DNA of 64,000 nucleotides from RYN-230 sp963851025 (GCA_963851025.1 CAWKOA010000018.1:3121-67120), one strand, 5' to 3'; shown: positions 53,938-62,764, counted from the stretch's first letter. Numbers and translations are program-made. The notes: generated from the sequence alone by a model not told the origin.

Positions 53938-55119
53938 ATGACGGCGGTGTTCGCGGTAGACGCGTGCCGGACCCCGGTTGGCAAGATCAAGGGCGCGCTG
54001 GCCTCGGTCCGCCCCGATCACCTGACCGCCGAGGTGATCAAGGCCCTGGTGGCCCGCAACGAGTGGCTCGACCCGGCCCGGATCGACGACGTGTACTGGG
54101 GCGCGGCCAACCAGGCCGGTGAGGACAACCGGAACGTGGCCCGGATGGGCGTCCTGCTGGCGGGCCTGCCCGTCGAGGTGCCCGGCGCGACCGTGAACCG
54201 GCTGTGCGGATCCGGCATGGAGGCCATCGCCAGCGCGGCCCGGGCCATCGCGGCGGGGGAGGCCGACATCATGCTGGCCGGCGGGGCCGAGTCGATGACC
54301 CGGGCGCCGTTCGTGCTGCCGCGGGCCAGCGAGCCGTTCGCGCGGGAGTCCGGCGTGGCCGACACCCGGCTGGGCTGGCGGCTGGTCAGCCCGCTCATGC
54401 AGGAGCTCTACCCGCCGGTCAGCCTGGGCGAGACGGCTGAGAACGTGGCCGAGCGGTACGGGGTGAGCCGCGAGCAGCAGGACGAGTTCGCGCTGCGCAG
54501 CCACCAGCGGGCCGGCCAGGCCCGGGACGCGGGCCGGTTCGACGGCGAGATCGTGCCCGTGACGACCGGCACCGGGACGGTCACCCAGGACGAGGGCATC
54601 CGGCCCGGGCTGACCCTCGGGGAGCTGGCGGCCAAGCGGCCCGCATTCCGCCCGGGCGGCACGGTGACCGGCGGCAACTCCTCACCGCTGAACGACGGTG
54701 CGGCGGGCGTGCTGCTGGTGTCGGAGCGGGTGCTGGCCGGCGGGGTGACCCCGCTGGCCCGGTACGAGGGCACCGCGGCCGCCGGGGTCCACCCGGATTA
54801 CATGGGCATCGGGCCGGTGCCGGCCATGGGCAAGGTCCTCGGCCGGGCGGGCTGGGACGTGGGGAGCCTCGACCTGATCGAGCTCAACGAGGCGTTCGCG
54901 GCCCAGGCGGTGGCCGTGGCGGACGAGCTCAAGCTCGACCCGGAGCGGGTCAACGTGAACGGGGGCGCGATCGCCATCGGCCACCCGCTGGGCTGCTCGG
55001 GGGCGCGGATCACGACCACGCTGCTGCACGAGCTACGGCGCAGTGGCGGGTCCCGGGGCGCCGCCGCCATGTGCATCGGGGTCGGGCAGGGCATCGCGAC
55101 CCTCTGGCAGGCTCCCTAA
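53938..55119 (+). CDS. Thiolase (acetyl-CoA C-acyltransferase)
   Basis: A complete 393-residue thiolase: nucleophile Cys in VNRLCGSGMEAI, LNEAFAAQAVAV, GGAIAIGHPLGCSGAR (His) and CIGVGQG (second Cys). It would cleave or form a 3-oxoacyl-CoA. PVLPRASEPF and EDNRNVARM resemble beta-ketoadipyl-CoA thiolases (PcaF), which would fit the pobA pathway, but fatty-acid or other degradative roles are equally possible from sequence. It stands as a single gene. Confidence 0.88.
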   Translation: MTAVFAVDACRTPVGKIKGALASVRPDHLTAEVIKALVARNEWLDPARIDDVYWGAANQAGEDNRNVARMGVLLAGLPVEVPGATVNRLCGSGMEAIASAARAIAAGEADIMLAGGAESMTRAPFVLPRASEPFARESGVADTRLGWRLVSPLMQELYPPVSLGETAENVAERYGVSREQQDEFALRSHQRAGQARDAGRFDGEIVPVTTGTGTVTQDEGIRPGLTLGELAAKRPAFRPGGTVTGGNSSPLNDGAAGVLLVSERVLAGGVTPLARYEGTAAAGVHPDYMGIGPVPAMGKVLGRAGWDVGSLDLIELNEAFAAQAVAVADELKLDPERVNVNGGAIAIGHPLGCSGARITTTLLHELRRSGGSRGAAAMCIGVGQGIATLWQAP

Positions 55120-55150
55120 GCCGCCCGGAAAGCTCAGCCGCCCGGAAAGC
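55119..55150 (+). repeat. 15-nt repeat directly after the thiolase stop
   Basis: AGCCGCCCGGAAAGC at 55119–55133 and 55136–55150, a 17-nt period. The first copy begins on the last base of the TAA stop. Confidence 0.8.
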
Positions 55151-55238
55151 AGGCCAGCCCGCGGGCCCGGCAAGATCCCGGGCCCACGGGCCAGATATCA
55201 GCGCGGCAGGACCCAGCCGGGTTCCCGCCGCGCGGTGC

Positions 55239-55526
55239 TCAGACCGCCTGCTCGGCGAGCGTGAAGGCGACCGTGCCCTCCTCGTCCACCTGCGCGTCCA
55301 GCGACTTGTCGTCCAGCGCCACGGCCGCACCAGGCTCCAGGAAGACGCGGGCCCCCTCGGACTCGATCACCTGGTCCCCGGCTACCGGGCTGTCGGCCAG
55401 CGTCACCTGGAAGGCCGGGCCGCCCTCGTCCTGCGACATGATGCGCAGGCCGGTGTCATCGGGCAGTTCCGGCTGGGAGGTGAGGTTACGGATGGCCGTC
55501 ACGGCACTGTCGGTCAGTGTGAGCAT
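55239..55526 (-). CDS. HesB/IscA-fold protein without cysteines
   Basis: A 95-residue protein of the Fe-S biogenesis A-type fold: MLTLTDSAVTAIRNL start, DTGLRIMSQDEGGPAFQVTL core and VFLEPGAAVALDDKSLDAQV. True A-type carriers bind iron-sulfur clusters with three Cys residues; this protein contains none, so it cannot be a classical carrier. Such HesB-like proteins occur in actinomycetes with unknown role. The ATG at 55526 has AGGAG upstream; the longer frame adds unrelated residues. Confidence 0.8.
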   Translation of the reverse strand: MLTLTDSAVTAIRNLTSQPELPDDTGLRIMSQDEGGPAFQVTLADSPVAGDQVIESEGARVFLEPGAAVALDDKSLDAQVDEEGTVAFTLAEQAV

Positions 55527-55711
55527 GAGCTGCTCCTCTGTTCCATCGGGCATGTGCAGTTGGGCGACCACTACCCCGTCTCGGCAGCCTCACTCCACGT
55601 CTTTTGAGGTATCCGCCGGGCCGGGCCGGGCCCTGTCGAGAATCGGGTGCCAGCCCCGTCACCTGGGTGACGGCGCTACCGTGGCGCCTCCTGACCAGGG
55701 AGGATGAACCA

Positions 55712-56113
55712 ATGCGATTCATGCTGCTGCAGAACTACGGGCCAGTGGAGTCGGACTGCCCGCCGATGCCAGAGTGGTCCCCCGAGGACATCAAGGCCCA
55801 CATCGAATTCCAGCACGCGCTTAACCGCCAGCTCCTCGACCGGGGCGAGCTGGTGGACGCCCAGGGGCTGGCCGGCCCGGAGCAGGCCCGGCGGGTGGTG
55901 TCGGACGGGACCGGCGCGCCGGTCATCACCGACGGCCCGTTCCCCGAGTCCAAGGAGCTGCTGGCCGGCTACCGGCTGGTCGACGTGGAGACCCCCGGGC
56001 GGGCCATCGAGATCGCCGCGCAGGCGTCCGCCGCGCCCGGCCCGGACGGGATGCCGATCCAGCAGCCCATCGAGGTCCGCCAGGTGCTCAGCGCCCCCGA
56101 CCCGGAACTTTGA
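55712..56113 (+). CDS. DGPF/YciI-family protein, second copy of the sigma-linked pair
   Basis: A 133-residue DGPF protein: MRFMLLQNYG, VVSDGTGAPVITDGPFPESK and ELLAGYRLVDVETPGRAIEI. ATG with GGGAGG upstream. Its stop overlaps the TTG of the sigma gene (TTGA), so the pair is translationally coupled. Only distantly similar to the copy at 28.4 kb. Confidence 0.9.
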   Translation: MRFMLLQNYGPVESDCPPMPEWSPEDIKAHIEFQHALNRQLLDRGELVDAQGLAGPEQARRVVSDGTGAPVITDGPFPESKELLAGYRLVDVETPGRAIEIAAQASAAPGPDGMPIQQPIEVRQVLSAPDPEL

Positions 56114-57363
56114 GCGGGGGCACGGTGCCCGAGGGCCTGCTGCGCGAGCTGGCGCCGCAGGCCCTCGGGGCCGTGGCCCGCCGCTGCGGGGACTTCGCCG
56201 CCGCCGAGGACGCGGTGCAGGAAGCGCTGCTGGCCGCGGCCACCCGGTGGCCCGCGGACGGGACACCGGGCAACCCGCTCGGCTGGCTGATCCGGGTGGC
56301 CGCCCGCCGGCTCACCGACCAGTACCGCAGCGAGGATGCCCGGCGCCGCCGGGAGGTGCTGGCCGCCTCATGGTCGCTGACGGCCCCGGCCGGCCCGGTG
56401 CCCGGTGAGGACGCCCCCGCCCGGGACGACACGCTCATCCTCATGTTCATGTGCTGCCACCCGTCGCTCAGCCCGGGCGCGGCTATCCCGCTCACGCTGC
56501 GCGCGGTCGGCGGCCTCACCACCCGGGAGATCGCCGCCGCGTTCCTGGTCCCGGAACCGACCATGGCCCAGCGGATCAGCCGGGCCAAGGCCACCCTCAA
56601 GGTCTCCGGCGAGCCGTTCACGCTGCCGCCGCCGGACCAGCGCGCCGGGCGGCTCCGGTCCGTGCTGCACGTCCTGTACCTGCTGTTCAACGAGGGCTAC
56701 GCCAGCAGCGGCGGTCCCGACCTGGCCCGCAGCGACCTGTCCGGCGAGGCCATCAGGCTGGCCCGGGGGCTGCACGCCAGCCTGCCCGGCGACCCGGAGG
56801 TCACCGGGCTGCTGGCGCTGATGCTGCTCACCGACGCCCGGCGGCCGGCCCGGACCGGGCCCGGCGGCGAGCTGATCCCGCTGGCTGAGCAGCAGCGCGG
56901 CCGGTGGGACCGGGTGCTCATCACCGAGGGGACCAGGCTGATCACCGGGGCGCTGCAGCGGGGCCAGCCGGGGGAGTACCAGCTCCAGGCCGCGATCGCC
57001 GCCGTGCACGACCAGGCAGACAGCCACGCCGGGACCGACTGGCCGCAGATCCTCTCCCTGTACGGCCTGCTCGAGCGCAGGACGGGGAACCCGATGGTGA
57101 CCCTCAACCGGGCGGTGGCCGCGGCCATGGTGGACGGGCCGGCGGCCGGGCTCGCCCTGCTGGACGGGGTCCGCGGCCCGCTCGGCGGGCATCACCGGTT
57201 TCACGCCGTGCGCGGCCACCTGCTCGAGATGGCCGGGGACGCCCCCGGGGCCGCCACCGAGTTCCGGGCCGCGGCCGCCGGCACCGCGAACCTGCGCGAG
57301 CAGCACTACCTGACGGCCAAGGCGGCCAGCCTCGCCGCGAGCGCAGCAGGCGGCGCCGGGTAG
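56110..57363 (+). CDS. ECF RNA polymerase sigma factor, ECF42-like, second copy
   Basis: A 417-residue paralogue of the 27-kb sigma factor: LLRELAPQALGAVARRCGDF, DAVQEALLAAATRWP, LTLRAVGGLTTREIAAAFLV, MAQRISRAKATLK and the C-terminal FNEGYAS region. The TTG start at 56110 gives the same N-terminal length as the paralogue; a GTG at 56125 is the alternative. Regulates an unknown set of genes, presumably including its own pair. Confidence 0.9.
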   Translation: MSGGTVPEGLLRELAPQALGAVARRCGDFAAAEDAVQEALLAAATRWPADGTPGNPLGWLIRVAARRLTDQYRSEDARRRREVLAASWSLTAPAGPVPGEDAPARDDTLILMFMCCHPSLSPGAAIPLTLRAVGGLTTREIAAAFLVPEPTMAQRISRAKATLKVSGEPFTLPPPDQRAGRLRSVLHVLYLLFNEGYASSGGPDLARSDLSGEAIRLARGLHASLPGDPEVTGLLALMLLTDARRPARTGPGGELIPLAEQQRGRWDRVLITEGTRLITGALQRGQPGEYQLQAAIAAVHDQADSHAGTDWPQILSLYGLLERRTGNPMVTLNRAVAAAMVDGPAAGLALLDGVRGPLGGHHRFHAVRGHLLEMAGDAPGAATEFRAAAAGTANLREQHYLTAKAASLAASAAGGAG

Positions 57364-57375
57364 GGTCGGCCACGG

Positions 57376-58122
57376 GTGTGCACCGCGAACAAGGGGGCCC
57401 GCGCCGTGGTCGGAAACAGCAGCGTGCCGGACGCTGCGGCGGAGGGGGAGCGGTCCGGTGCTGCCCTGACGGCGGCCGGCCGGGTCGCCGCCCCGCCCGG
57501 CCCGCCGGGCGACGGCCGGCTGCCGGACCGGATCTGGACCATCCCGAACGTGATCAGCATCGCCCGCCTGCTGGGCGTGCCGGTGTTCCTGTGGCTGGTC
57601 CTCGGCCCGCACGCGGACGGCTGGGCGGTCATCCTGCTGATCGCCGCGGCGGCGTCGGACTGGCTGGACGGGAAACTGGCCCGGGCCCTGCACCAGGAGA
57701 GCCGCCTCGGGCAGGTGCTCGACCCCACCGCGGACCGGCTCTACATCGGCGTCATGCTCATCGGGCTGGCCATCCGGGCCATCATCCCCTGGTGGCTGGT
57801 GGGCGTGCTGGTCGGCCGGGAGCTGGTGCTCGCCGTGGCCCTGCTCCGGCTGCGGGCCCGCGGCTGGGAGCCGCTCCAGGTCAGCTTCGTGGGCAAGGCC
57901 GCCACGCTGTGCCTGTTCTACGCGTTCCCGCTGCTGCTCCTGGGCGCCTACTCCGGCCACGCCGCGGAGGTGGCCAAGATCGTCGGCTGGGCGTTCGTGG
58001 CCTGGGGGACCGCGCTGTACTGGACGGCGGCCGGGCTGTACCTGGTCCAGGCCTGGCGGCTTACCGCCCGGGAGCCGGGGCCGGACCCCGGGGTGGCCGA
58101 ACCGGGACAACCGGATGGCTAA
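57376..58122 (+). CDS. CDP-alcohol phosphatidyltransferase (PgsA2-like)
   Basis: A 248-residue integral membrane enzyme with the full catalytic motif: SDWLDGKLARALHQESRLGQ then VLDPTADR (D-x2-D-G-x2-A-R-x8-G-x3-D-x3-D). It joins a CDP-lipid to an alcohol such as glycerol-3-phosphate or inositol. About five membrane segments follow a disordered N-terminal 55 residues. In M. tuberculosis the equivalent gene (pgsA2, Rv1822) lies just upstream of gcvH–garA, matching this order. GTG at 57376, only 12 bp after the sigma gene. Confidence 0.87.
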   Translation: MCTANKGARAVVGNSSVPDAAAEGERSGAALTAAGRVAAPPGPPGDGRLPDRIWTIPNVISIARLLGVPVFLWLVLGPHADGWAVILLIAAAASDWLDGKLARALHQESRLGQVLDPTADRLYIGVMLIGLAIRAIIPWWLVGVLVGRELVLAVALLRLRARGWEPLQVSFVGKAATLCLFYAFPLLLLGAYSGHAAEVAKIVGWAFVAWGTALYWTAAGLYLVQAWRLTAREPGPDPGVAEPGQPDG

Positions 58123-58159
58123 CCAGGTAGCGGCGTTGGCCCGCCGGGAGCCGCCCGTC

Positions 58160-58267
58160 ATGATGGAGGCACCCTGCCCCAACCACGGGGCCGATCCGCA
58201 GGCCGACCGGGGCGCAGGGTCGATGGAAGAGGCCCGGACGATCCTGAAGGAGGCCCGCCACCGGTGA
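58160..58267 (+). CDS. Possible small protein of 35 residues overlapping the next gene
   Basis: An ATG-ATG frame reading MMEAPCPNHGADPQ to EEARTILKEARHR, whose stop overlaps the downstream GTG as GTGA. The overlap suggests translational coupling. No strong ribosome site and no known family, so it may be chance. Confidence 0.3.
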   Translation: MMEAPCPNHGADPQADRGAGSMEEARTILKEARHR

Positions 58268-60762
58268 AGGCCGTCGTGATGGCCGGGGGAGAGGGCACCC
58301 GGCTGCGCCCGATGACCGCCAATCAGCCCAAGCCGCTGCTGCCCGTGTGCAACAAGCCGATCATGGAACACGTCCTGCGGCTGCTGAAGCGGCACGGTTT
58401 CGACGAGACGGTGGTCACCGTCCAGTTCCTGGCCTCGCTGGTGCGCAACTACTTCGGCGACGGCGAGGACGTGGGGATGAGCCTCCAGTACGCGACCGAG
58501 GAGGCCCCGCTCGGCACGGCGGGCAGCGTCAAGAACGCCGAGGACGCGCTGCGGGACGAGCCGTTCCTGGTCATCTCGGGCGACGCGCTGACCGACATCG
58601 ACCTGACCGCCATGGTCCGCGCGCACAAGGAAAACGGTGCCCTGGTCACCGTCGGGCTCACCCGGGTGCCCAACCCGCTGGAGTTCGGCATCATCATCGT
58701 GGGCGAGGACGGCCGGATCCAGCGGTTCCTGGAGAAGCCGACCTGGGGGCAGGTGTTCTCGGACACGGTCAACACCGGGATCTACGTGATGGAGCCCGAG
58801 GTGCTCGCCGAGGTCGCGCCCGGTGAGTCGGTGGACTGGTCCGGTGACGTGTTCCCCGCCCTGCTCAAGCGCGGCGCGCCGCTGTTCGGCTGGATCGCGG
58901 ACGGCTACTGGGAAGACGTCGGCACGCACGAGAGCTACCTCAAGGCCCAGGCCGACGTGCTGTCCGGGCGGGTGGACACCGAGATCGACGGGTTCGAGGT
59001 GTCACCAGGAGTCTGGGTGGCCGAGGGCGCCGAGGTCGACCCGGAGGCCCTGCTCTCCGGGCCCATCTGCATCGGGGACTACGCCAAGGTCGAGGCGGGC
59101 GCGGAACTGCGCGAGTTCACCGTGCTGGGCAGCAACGTGGTGGTCAAGGAGGGCGCCTTCCTGCACCGCGCCGTGGTGCACAACAACGTCTACGTGGGCC
59201 AGGGCGTCACCCTGCGCGGCTGCGTCATCGGCAAGAACACCGACGTGATGCCCTCCGCGCGGATCGAGGAAGGCGCGGTGGTCGGGGACGAGTGCGTGAT
59301 CGAGCCGGAGGCCTACCTCTCCGCGGGCGTGAAGGTCTACCCGTTCAAGACCATCGAGGCGGGCGCGGTGGTGAACACCAGCGTCATCTGGGAATCCCGC
59401 GGCCAGCGCACCCTGTTCGGGCCGCGCGGCGTGTCCGGCCTGGTCAACGTGGAGATCACCCCCGAGCTGTGCGTGCGGCTGACCAGCGCCTACGCGACCA
59501 CGCTGAAGAAGGGGTCGATGGTCACCACGTCGCGCGACGTGTCCCGGGCCGCGCGGGCGCTCAAGCGGGCCGTGCAGTGCGCGCTGAACGCCAGCGCGAT
59601 CAACGTGGTGGACCTGGAGGCGCAGCCGCTGCCGGTGGCCCGGTTCCAGACCGCGCGCAGCGTGTGCAGCGGGGGAGTCGCGCTGCGTACCACCTCCGGG
59701 GACCCGCAGTCCATCGACATCGTGTTCCTGGACGAGCGGGGCGCGGAACTGTCCCAGACCGCCGCGCGCAAGCTGGAGCGGGTCTTCTCCCGGCAGGAGT
59801 ACCGGCGCGCCTTCCCCGGTGAGATCGCCGAGCTCACCTACCCGTCCCGGGTCGTGGAGTCCTACACGCAGGAACTGGCGCGCAGCGTCGACCTGACCGG
59901 GGTGCGCGAGGCCGGGCTGAAGGTCGTGGTGGACTGCGCCGGCGGCACGGTGTCGCTGGTGCTGCCCAGCCTGCTCGGGCGGCTCGGCGTGGAGGCGCTC
60001 ACCGTCAACAACCGGCTCGACGAGGCCACCCCGACGCAGAGCCTGGCCCAGGTGCGGGCGGGCATGCAGCGGCTGTCCGAGCTGGTCGCCTCGTCCCGCG
60101 CCGCGTTCGGGGTGCGGTTCGACCAGGTCGGCGAGCGGATCATGCTGGTGGACGAGAAGGGCGCGATGATCAGCGACGACCGGGCCCTGCTGGTCGCGCT
60201 GGACCTGATCGCGGCCGAGCGGCGGTCCGGCCGGGTGGCGCTGCCGGTGACCACCACCCGGGTGGCCGAGCAGGTCTGCAGGTTCCACGGCGTCCACGTG
60301 GACTGGACGCCCACCTCGCTGCACGGGCTCACCGAGGCCACCGCGGGAGACGACGTCATCTTCGGCGGCGACGGCCGCGGCGGGTTCGTGGTGCCGGAGT
60401 TCAGCCGGACCCTGGACGGCATCGCGGCCTTCGCCCGGCTGCTCGGCCTGGTCGCCCGGACCCGCCTGTCGCTCAGCCAGATCGACGCCCGGATCCCCAC
60501 CGCGCACCTGCTGCGCCGGTCCATGCCCACGCCGTGGGCGGCCAAGGGCAGCGTGATGCGCACCGTGGTGGAGGCGGCCGGGGACCGGACCGTGGACACC
60601 ACCGACGGGGTCCGGATCGTGGAGCCCGATGGCGGCTGGGTCCTGGTCCTGCCCGACCCCGCGGACGCGGTCACCCACCTCTGGGCGGAAGGCGCGGACG
60701 CCGACACCGCCCAGGCGCTGCTGGACGAGTGGGCCGCGGTCGCGGAGCGCTCCGGCAGCTGA
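58264..60762 (+). CDS. Sugar-phosphate nucleotidyltransferase fused to a degenerate phosphomannomutase domain
   Basis: An 832-residue protein. Residues 1–230 are a nucleotidyltransferase (VVMAGGEGTRLRPMTANQPK, the GDALTDID metal site and WGQVFSDTVNTGIYVME), probably mannose-1-phosphate guanylyltransferase. About 245–375 form a left-handed beta-helix of hexapeptide repeats. From 380 on the chain resembles phosphomannomutase, but its catalytic motifs are altered: the phosphoserine loop (TASHNP) reads TTSRDVS, the metal loop (DGDGDR) reads FDQVGER and the sugar loop (GEQSGH) reads GDGRGGF. Mutase activity is therefore unlikely. Likely makes GDP-mannose or a related nucleotide for cell-envelope glycans. 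GTG at 58264. Confidence 0.85.
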   Translation: MKAVVMAGGEGTRLRPMTANQPKPLLPVCNKPIMEHVLRLLKRHGFDETVVTVQFLASLVRNYFGDGEDVGMSLQYATEEAPLGTAGSVKNAEDALRDEPFLVISGDALTDIDLTAMVRAHKENGALVTVGLTRVPNPLEFGIIIVGEDGRIQRFLEKPTWGQVFSDTVNTGIYVMEPEVLAEVAPGESVDWSGDVFPALLKRGAPLFGWIADGYWEDVGTHESYLKAQADVLSGRVDTEIDGFEVSPGVWVAEGAEVDPEALLSGPICIGDYAKVEAGAELREFTVLGSNVVVKEGAFLHRAVVHNNVYVGQGVTLRGCVIGKNTDVMPSARIEEGAVVGDECVIEPEAYLSAGVKVYPFKTIEAGAVVNTSVIWESRGQRTLFGPRGVSGLVNVEITPELCVRLTSAYATTLKKGSMVTTSRDVSRAARALKRAVQCALNASAINVVDLEAQPLPVARFQTARSVCSGGVALRTTSGDPQSIDIVFLDERGAELSQTAARKLERVFSRQEYRRAFPGEIAELTYPSRVVESYTQELARSVDLTGVREAGLKVVVDCAGGTVSLVLPSLLGRLGVEALTVNNRLDEATPTQSLAQVRAGMQRLSELVASSRAAFGVRFDQVGERIMLVDEKGAMISDDRALLVALDLIAAERRSGRVALPVTTTRVAEQVCRFHGVHVDWTPTSLHGLTEATAGDDVIFGGDGRGGFVVPEFSRTLDGIAAFARLLGLVARTRLSLSQIDARIPTAHLLRRSMPTPWAAKGSVMRTVVEAAGDRTVDTTDGVRIVEPDGGWVLVLPDPADAVTHLWAEGADADTAQALLDEWAAVAERSGS

Positions 60763-60834
60763 GCAGGCCGCCGTAGCGGAACGGCCCGGCAGCTGACCGG
60801 GCCGCCGTAGCGGGCCGGTCCGGCAAGCGAGCGG
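60752..60834 (+). repeat. 34-nt tandem repeat over a stop codon
   Basis: Units start at 60752, 60786 and 60820 (last one diverged and partial). Each of the first two holds CCGGCAGCTGA and GCCGCCGTAGCGG, so TGA and TAG recur in different frames. The first TGA is the actual stop of the nucleotidyltransferase gene. Confidence 0.8.
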
Positions 60835-61240
60835 AACGCTCTGGCAATTAACCAGTAACCACTCGGTCAGGGCGTTAAGCTGGCCAGCTCAGTGTCCAGC
60901 GAGGGCATCGCCACCCGTGAGACAATCCACCTCATCGGAGCGGGCACGACTCGTGCGTCGGAGGTGCGGCCAGGATGTGGCGGAGGCGTCGCGAGAGCGG
61001 CCCGGGCGATGGAGTCCGTCCCCCGGTCAGGGACGACGCCAGGGGTGGTGGGCGCGATTCACCCCGGCCGGGCGACGCGCGTGGCGCATGGACCGGGCGG
61101 GCGCGCCCCAGGTAGCGTGGACTTCGCCAGCTGAGCACGCACCGTCCGAGCACGCACCGTCCGAGCACCGGGAACGGGACAGGTCCGACGTGATCCCCGC
61201 CCCGAGCCCATGGCCAGCAGAGGAGAGGCTGGGCCACGAC
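60763..61240. other. Gene-free interval of 478 bp upstream of garA
   Basis: No supported gene. It contains the tail of the 34-nt repeat, an AT-richer patch at 60843–60885 that may hold a promoter, and a 15-nt tandem repeat GAGCACGCACCGTCC (61133–61147, 61148–61162, partial third copy). In related genomes gcvH occupies this position; no GcvH-like sequence is seen here. Confidence 0.5.
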
Positions 61241-61780
61241 ATGCCGAGCATCTACTGCACACGCTGCGGTCAGGCAAATCCTGACGACGCGCGTTTTTGC
61301 CTGCATTGCGGCACGATGCTGGCGCGAGGAGGGGCCGAGCGCCCCGGCGAAACCACCTCGACCATCTCGCTGGGCGGTGACCAGGCCGAGGCCGATTACG
61401 ACGAGTTCACCGATCAGGCCGCCCCGGACTCGCTGCCCCCGGGCACCGCGCTGCTGGTCGTCCGGCGCGGCCCGAACGCGGGCAGCCGGTTCCTGCTCGA
61501 CCACGACATCACCACGGCCGGGCGGCACCGGGACAGCGACATCTTCCTGGACGACGTGACGGTCTCGCGCAGGCACGCCGAGTTCTACCGCCACGGCGAC
61601 CGTTTCACCGTGCGTGACGTCGGCAGCCTCAACGGCACCTACGTCAACCAGGAGCGGATCGAGGAGGCGCCGCTGAACGGCGGCGACGAGGTCCAGGTCG
61701 GCAAGTTCCGGCTGGTGTTCCTGACCGGGCGGCGGCCCCAGTATGAGCGTGGCGGCGGGGGCGCCCAGGTAGGGGCATGA
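61241..61780 (+). CDS. garA: FHA-domain protein GarA/OdhI-like, with N-terminal zinc ribbon
   Basis: A 179-residue protein. The N-terminus has a zinc ribbon (YCTRCGQANPDDARFCLHCG), then the phospho-acceptor motif GETTSTISLG, which matches the ETTS site of GarA that serine/threonine kinases (PknB/PknG) modify. The FHA domain follows: TTAGRHRDSDIFLDD, VSRRHAEFYR and VGSLNGTYVNQERI. Phosphorylated GarA folds back on its own FHA domain; unmodified it inhibits 2-oxoglutarate dehydrogenase and activates glutamate synthase. The order garA–ftsR–nuclease–MerR supports the assignment. Stop overlaps ftsR (ATGA). Confidence 0.92.
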   Translation: MPSIYCTRCGQANPDDARFCLHCGTMLARGGAERPGETTSTISLGGDQAEADYDEFTDQAAPDSLPPGTALLVVRRGPNAGSRFLLDHDITTAGRHRDSDIFLDDVTVSRRHAEFYRHGDRFTVRDVGSLNGTYVNQERIEEAPLNGGDEVQVGKFRLVFLTGRRPQYERGGGGAQVGA

Positions 61781-62484
61781 ACGCTCAGCCTGCCCGGGCT
61801 TCTTTCGGCATCGGTGAGGTGCTTGCCCAGCTTCGGGGTGAGTTCCCTGACGTCAGCGTGTCCAAGATCCGGTTCCTGGAGTCCGAGGGGCTGATCCAGC
61901 CCGCCCGGTCACCGTCCGGGTACCGGCGGTTCGGCCCGGCCGACGTGGCGCGGCTGCGCTACATCCTGACCGCCCAGCGTGACGAGTACCTGCCGCTGCG
62001 GGTGATCAAGGACCGGCTGGCCGCCGCCGAGGACGACGCCCGGGGAGGATCCGGCGGGCCGCCGCACCGGCGGCGCCGGCCGCTGAGCCGGCGGGAACTG
62101 CTCGATGCGGCCGGGATCGACGACGGATACCTGACCGAACTGGAAGACTTCGGCCTGGTCCGGCCCTCGGGACGGCAGTACGGGCCGGAGGCCCTGGATG
62201 CCGCCCGGATCATCGTCGCGCTCGGCCGGTACGGGGTCCAGGCCCGGCACCTGCGGGCCGTCCGGGCCGCGGTCGAGCGCGAGACGTCACTGATCGAGCA
62301 GGTGGTGGCGCCCACGCGGCGGCAGCGCAGCCCCGGGTCGCGTGAGCGGGCCGGGCAGATCGCCCAGGAGATCGCGGCCCTGTCGCTGCAGCTGCACGGC
62401 TCGCTGATGGGCAGTGCCCTGGCCGACGCCGGCCTGCACACGGACGGGCTGGCCCAGGCGGCCCGGGCCGGGCCGGTCCGGTGA
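61777..62484 (+). CDS. ftsR: MerR-family regulator FtsR
   Basis: A 235-residue regulator: SFGIGEVLAQLRGEFPDVSV, SKIRFLESEGLIQPARSPSG and YRRFGPADVARLRYILTAQR form the winged helix, and LSRRELLDAAGIDDGYLTEL begins the second domain. Homologue of Rv1828 and of corynebacterial FtsR, which activates ftsZ. Coupled to garA by an ATGA overlap. Confidence 0.92.
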   Translation: MNAQPARASFGIGEVLAQLRGEFPDVSVSKIRFLESEGLIQPARSPSGYRRFGPADVARLRYILTAQRDEYLPLRVIKDRLAAAEDDARGGSGGPPHRRRRPLSRRELLDAAGIDDGYLTELEDFGLVRPSGRQYGPEALDAARIIVALGRYGVQARHLRAVRAAVERETSLIEQVVAPTRRQRSPGSRERAGQIAQEIAALSLQLHGSLMGSALADAGLHTDGLAQAARAGPVR

Positions 62485-62764
62485 GTCGCGCAGGCGGCCC
62501 AGGCCGAAGTCAGGCTGGGGGGTGCGGGGTATGACGAGCCAGGATTCGCCGGGCCGGCCGCGGCCAGGTCCGGGGCGTGACCAGGACTTGCCGGCCAGGA
62601 GGGCTGTGAGCCGGCCAGCCCGCCGCCAGGCGGGGCGTGGGCAGGCCGGCCGGGCCGCCGCCACCGCACTTTCGGCCGGCACGGGTGTACGTTGGCTAGG
62701 GAGTGCCCACCGCAGGGCCCACGCACGAGGCAGCGCGTCAGGCGCGTATGAGGACGGAGCCGCC

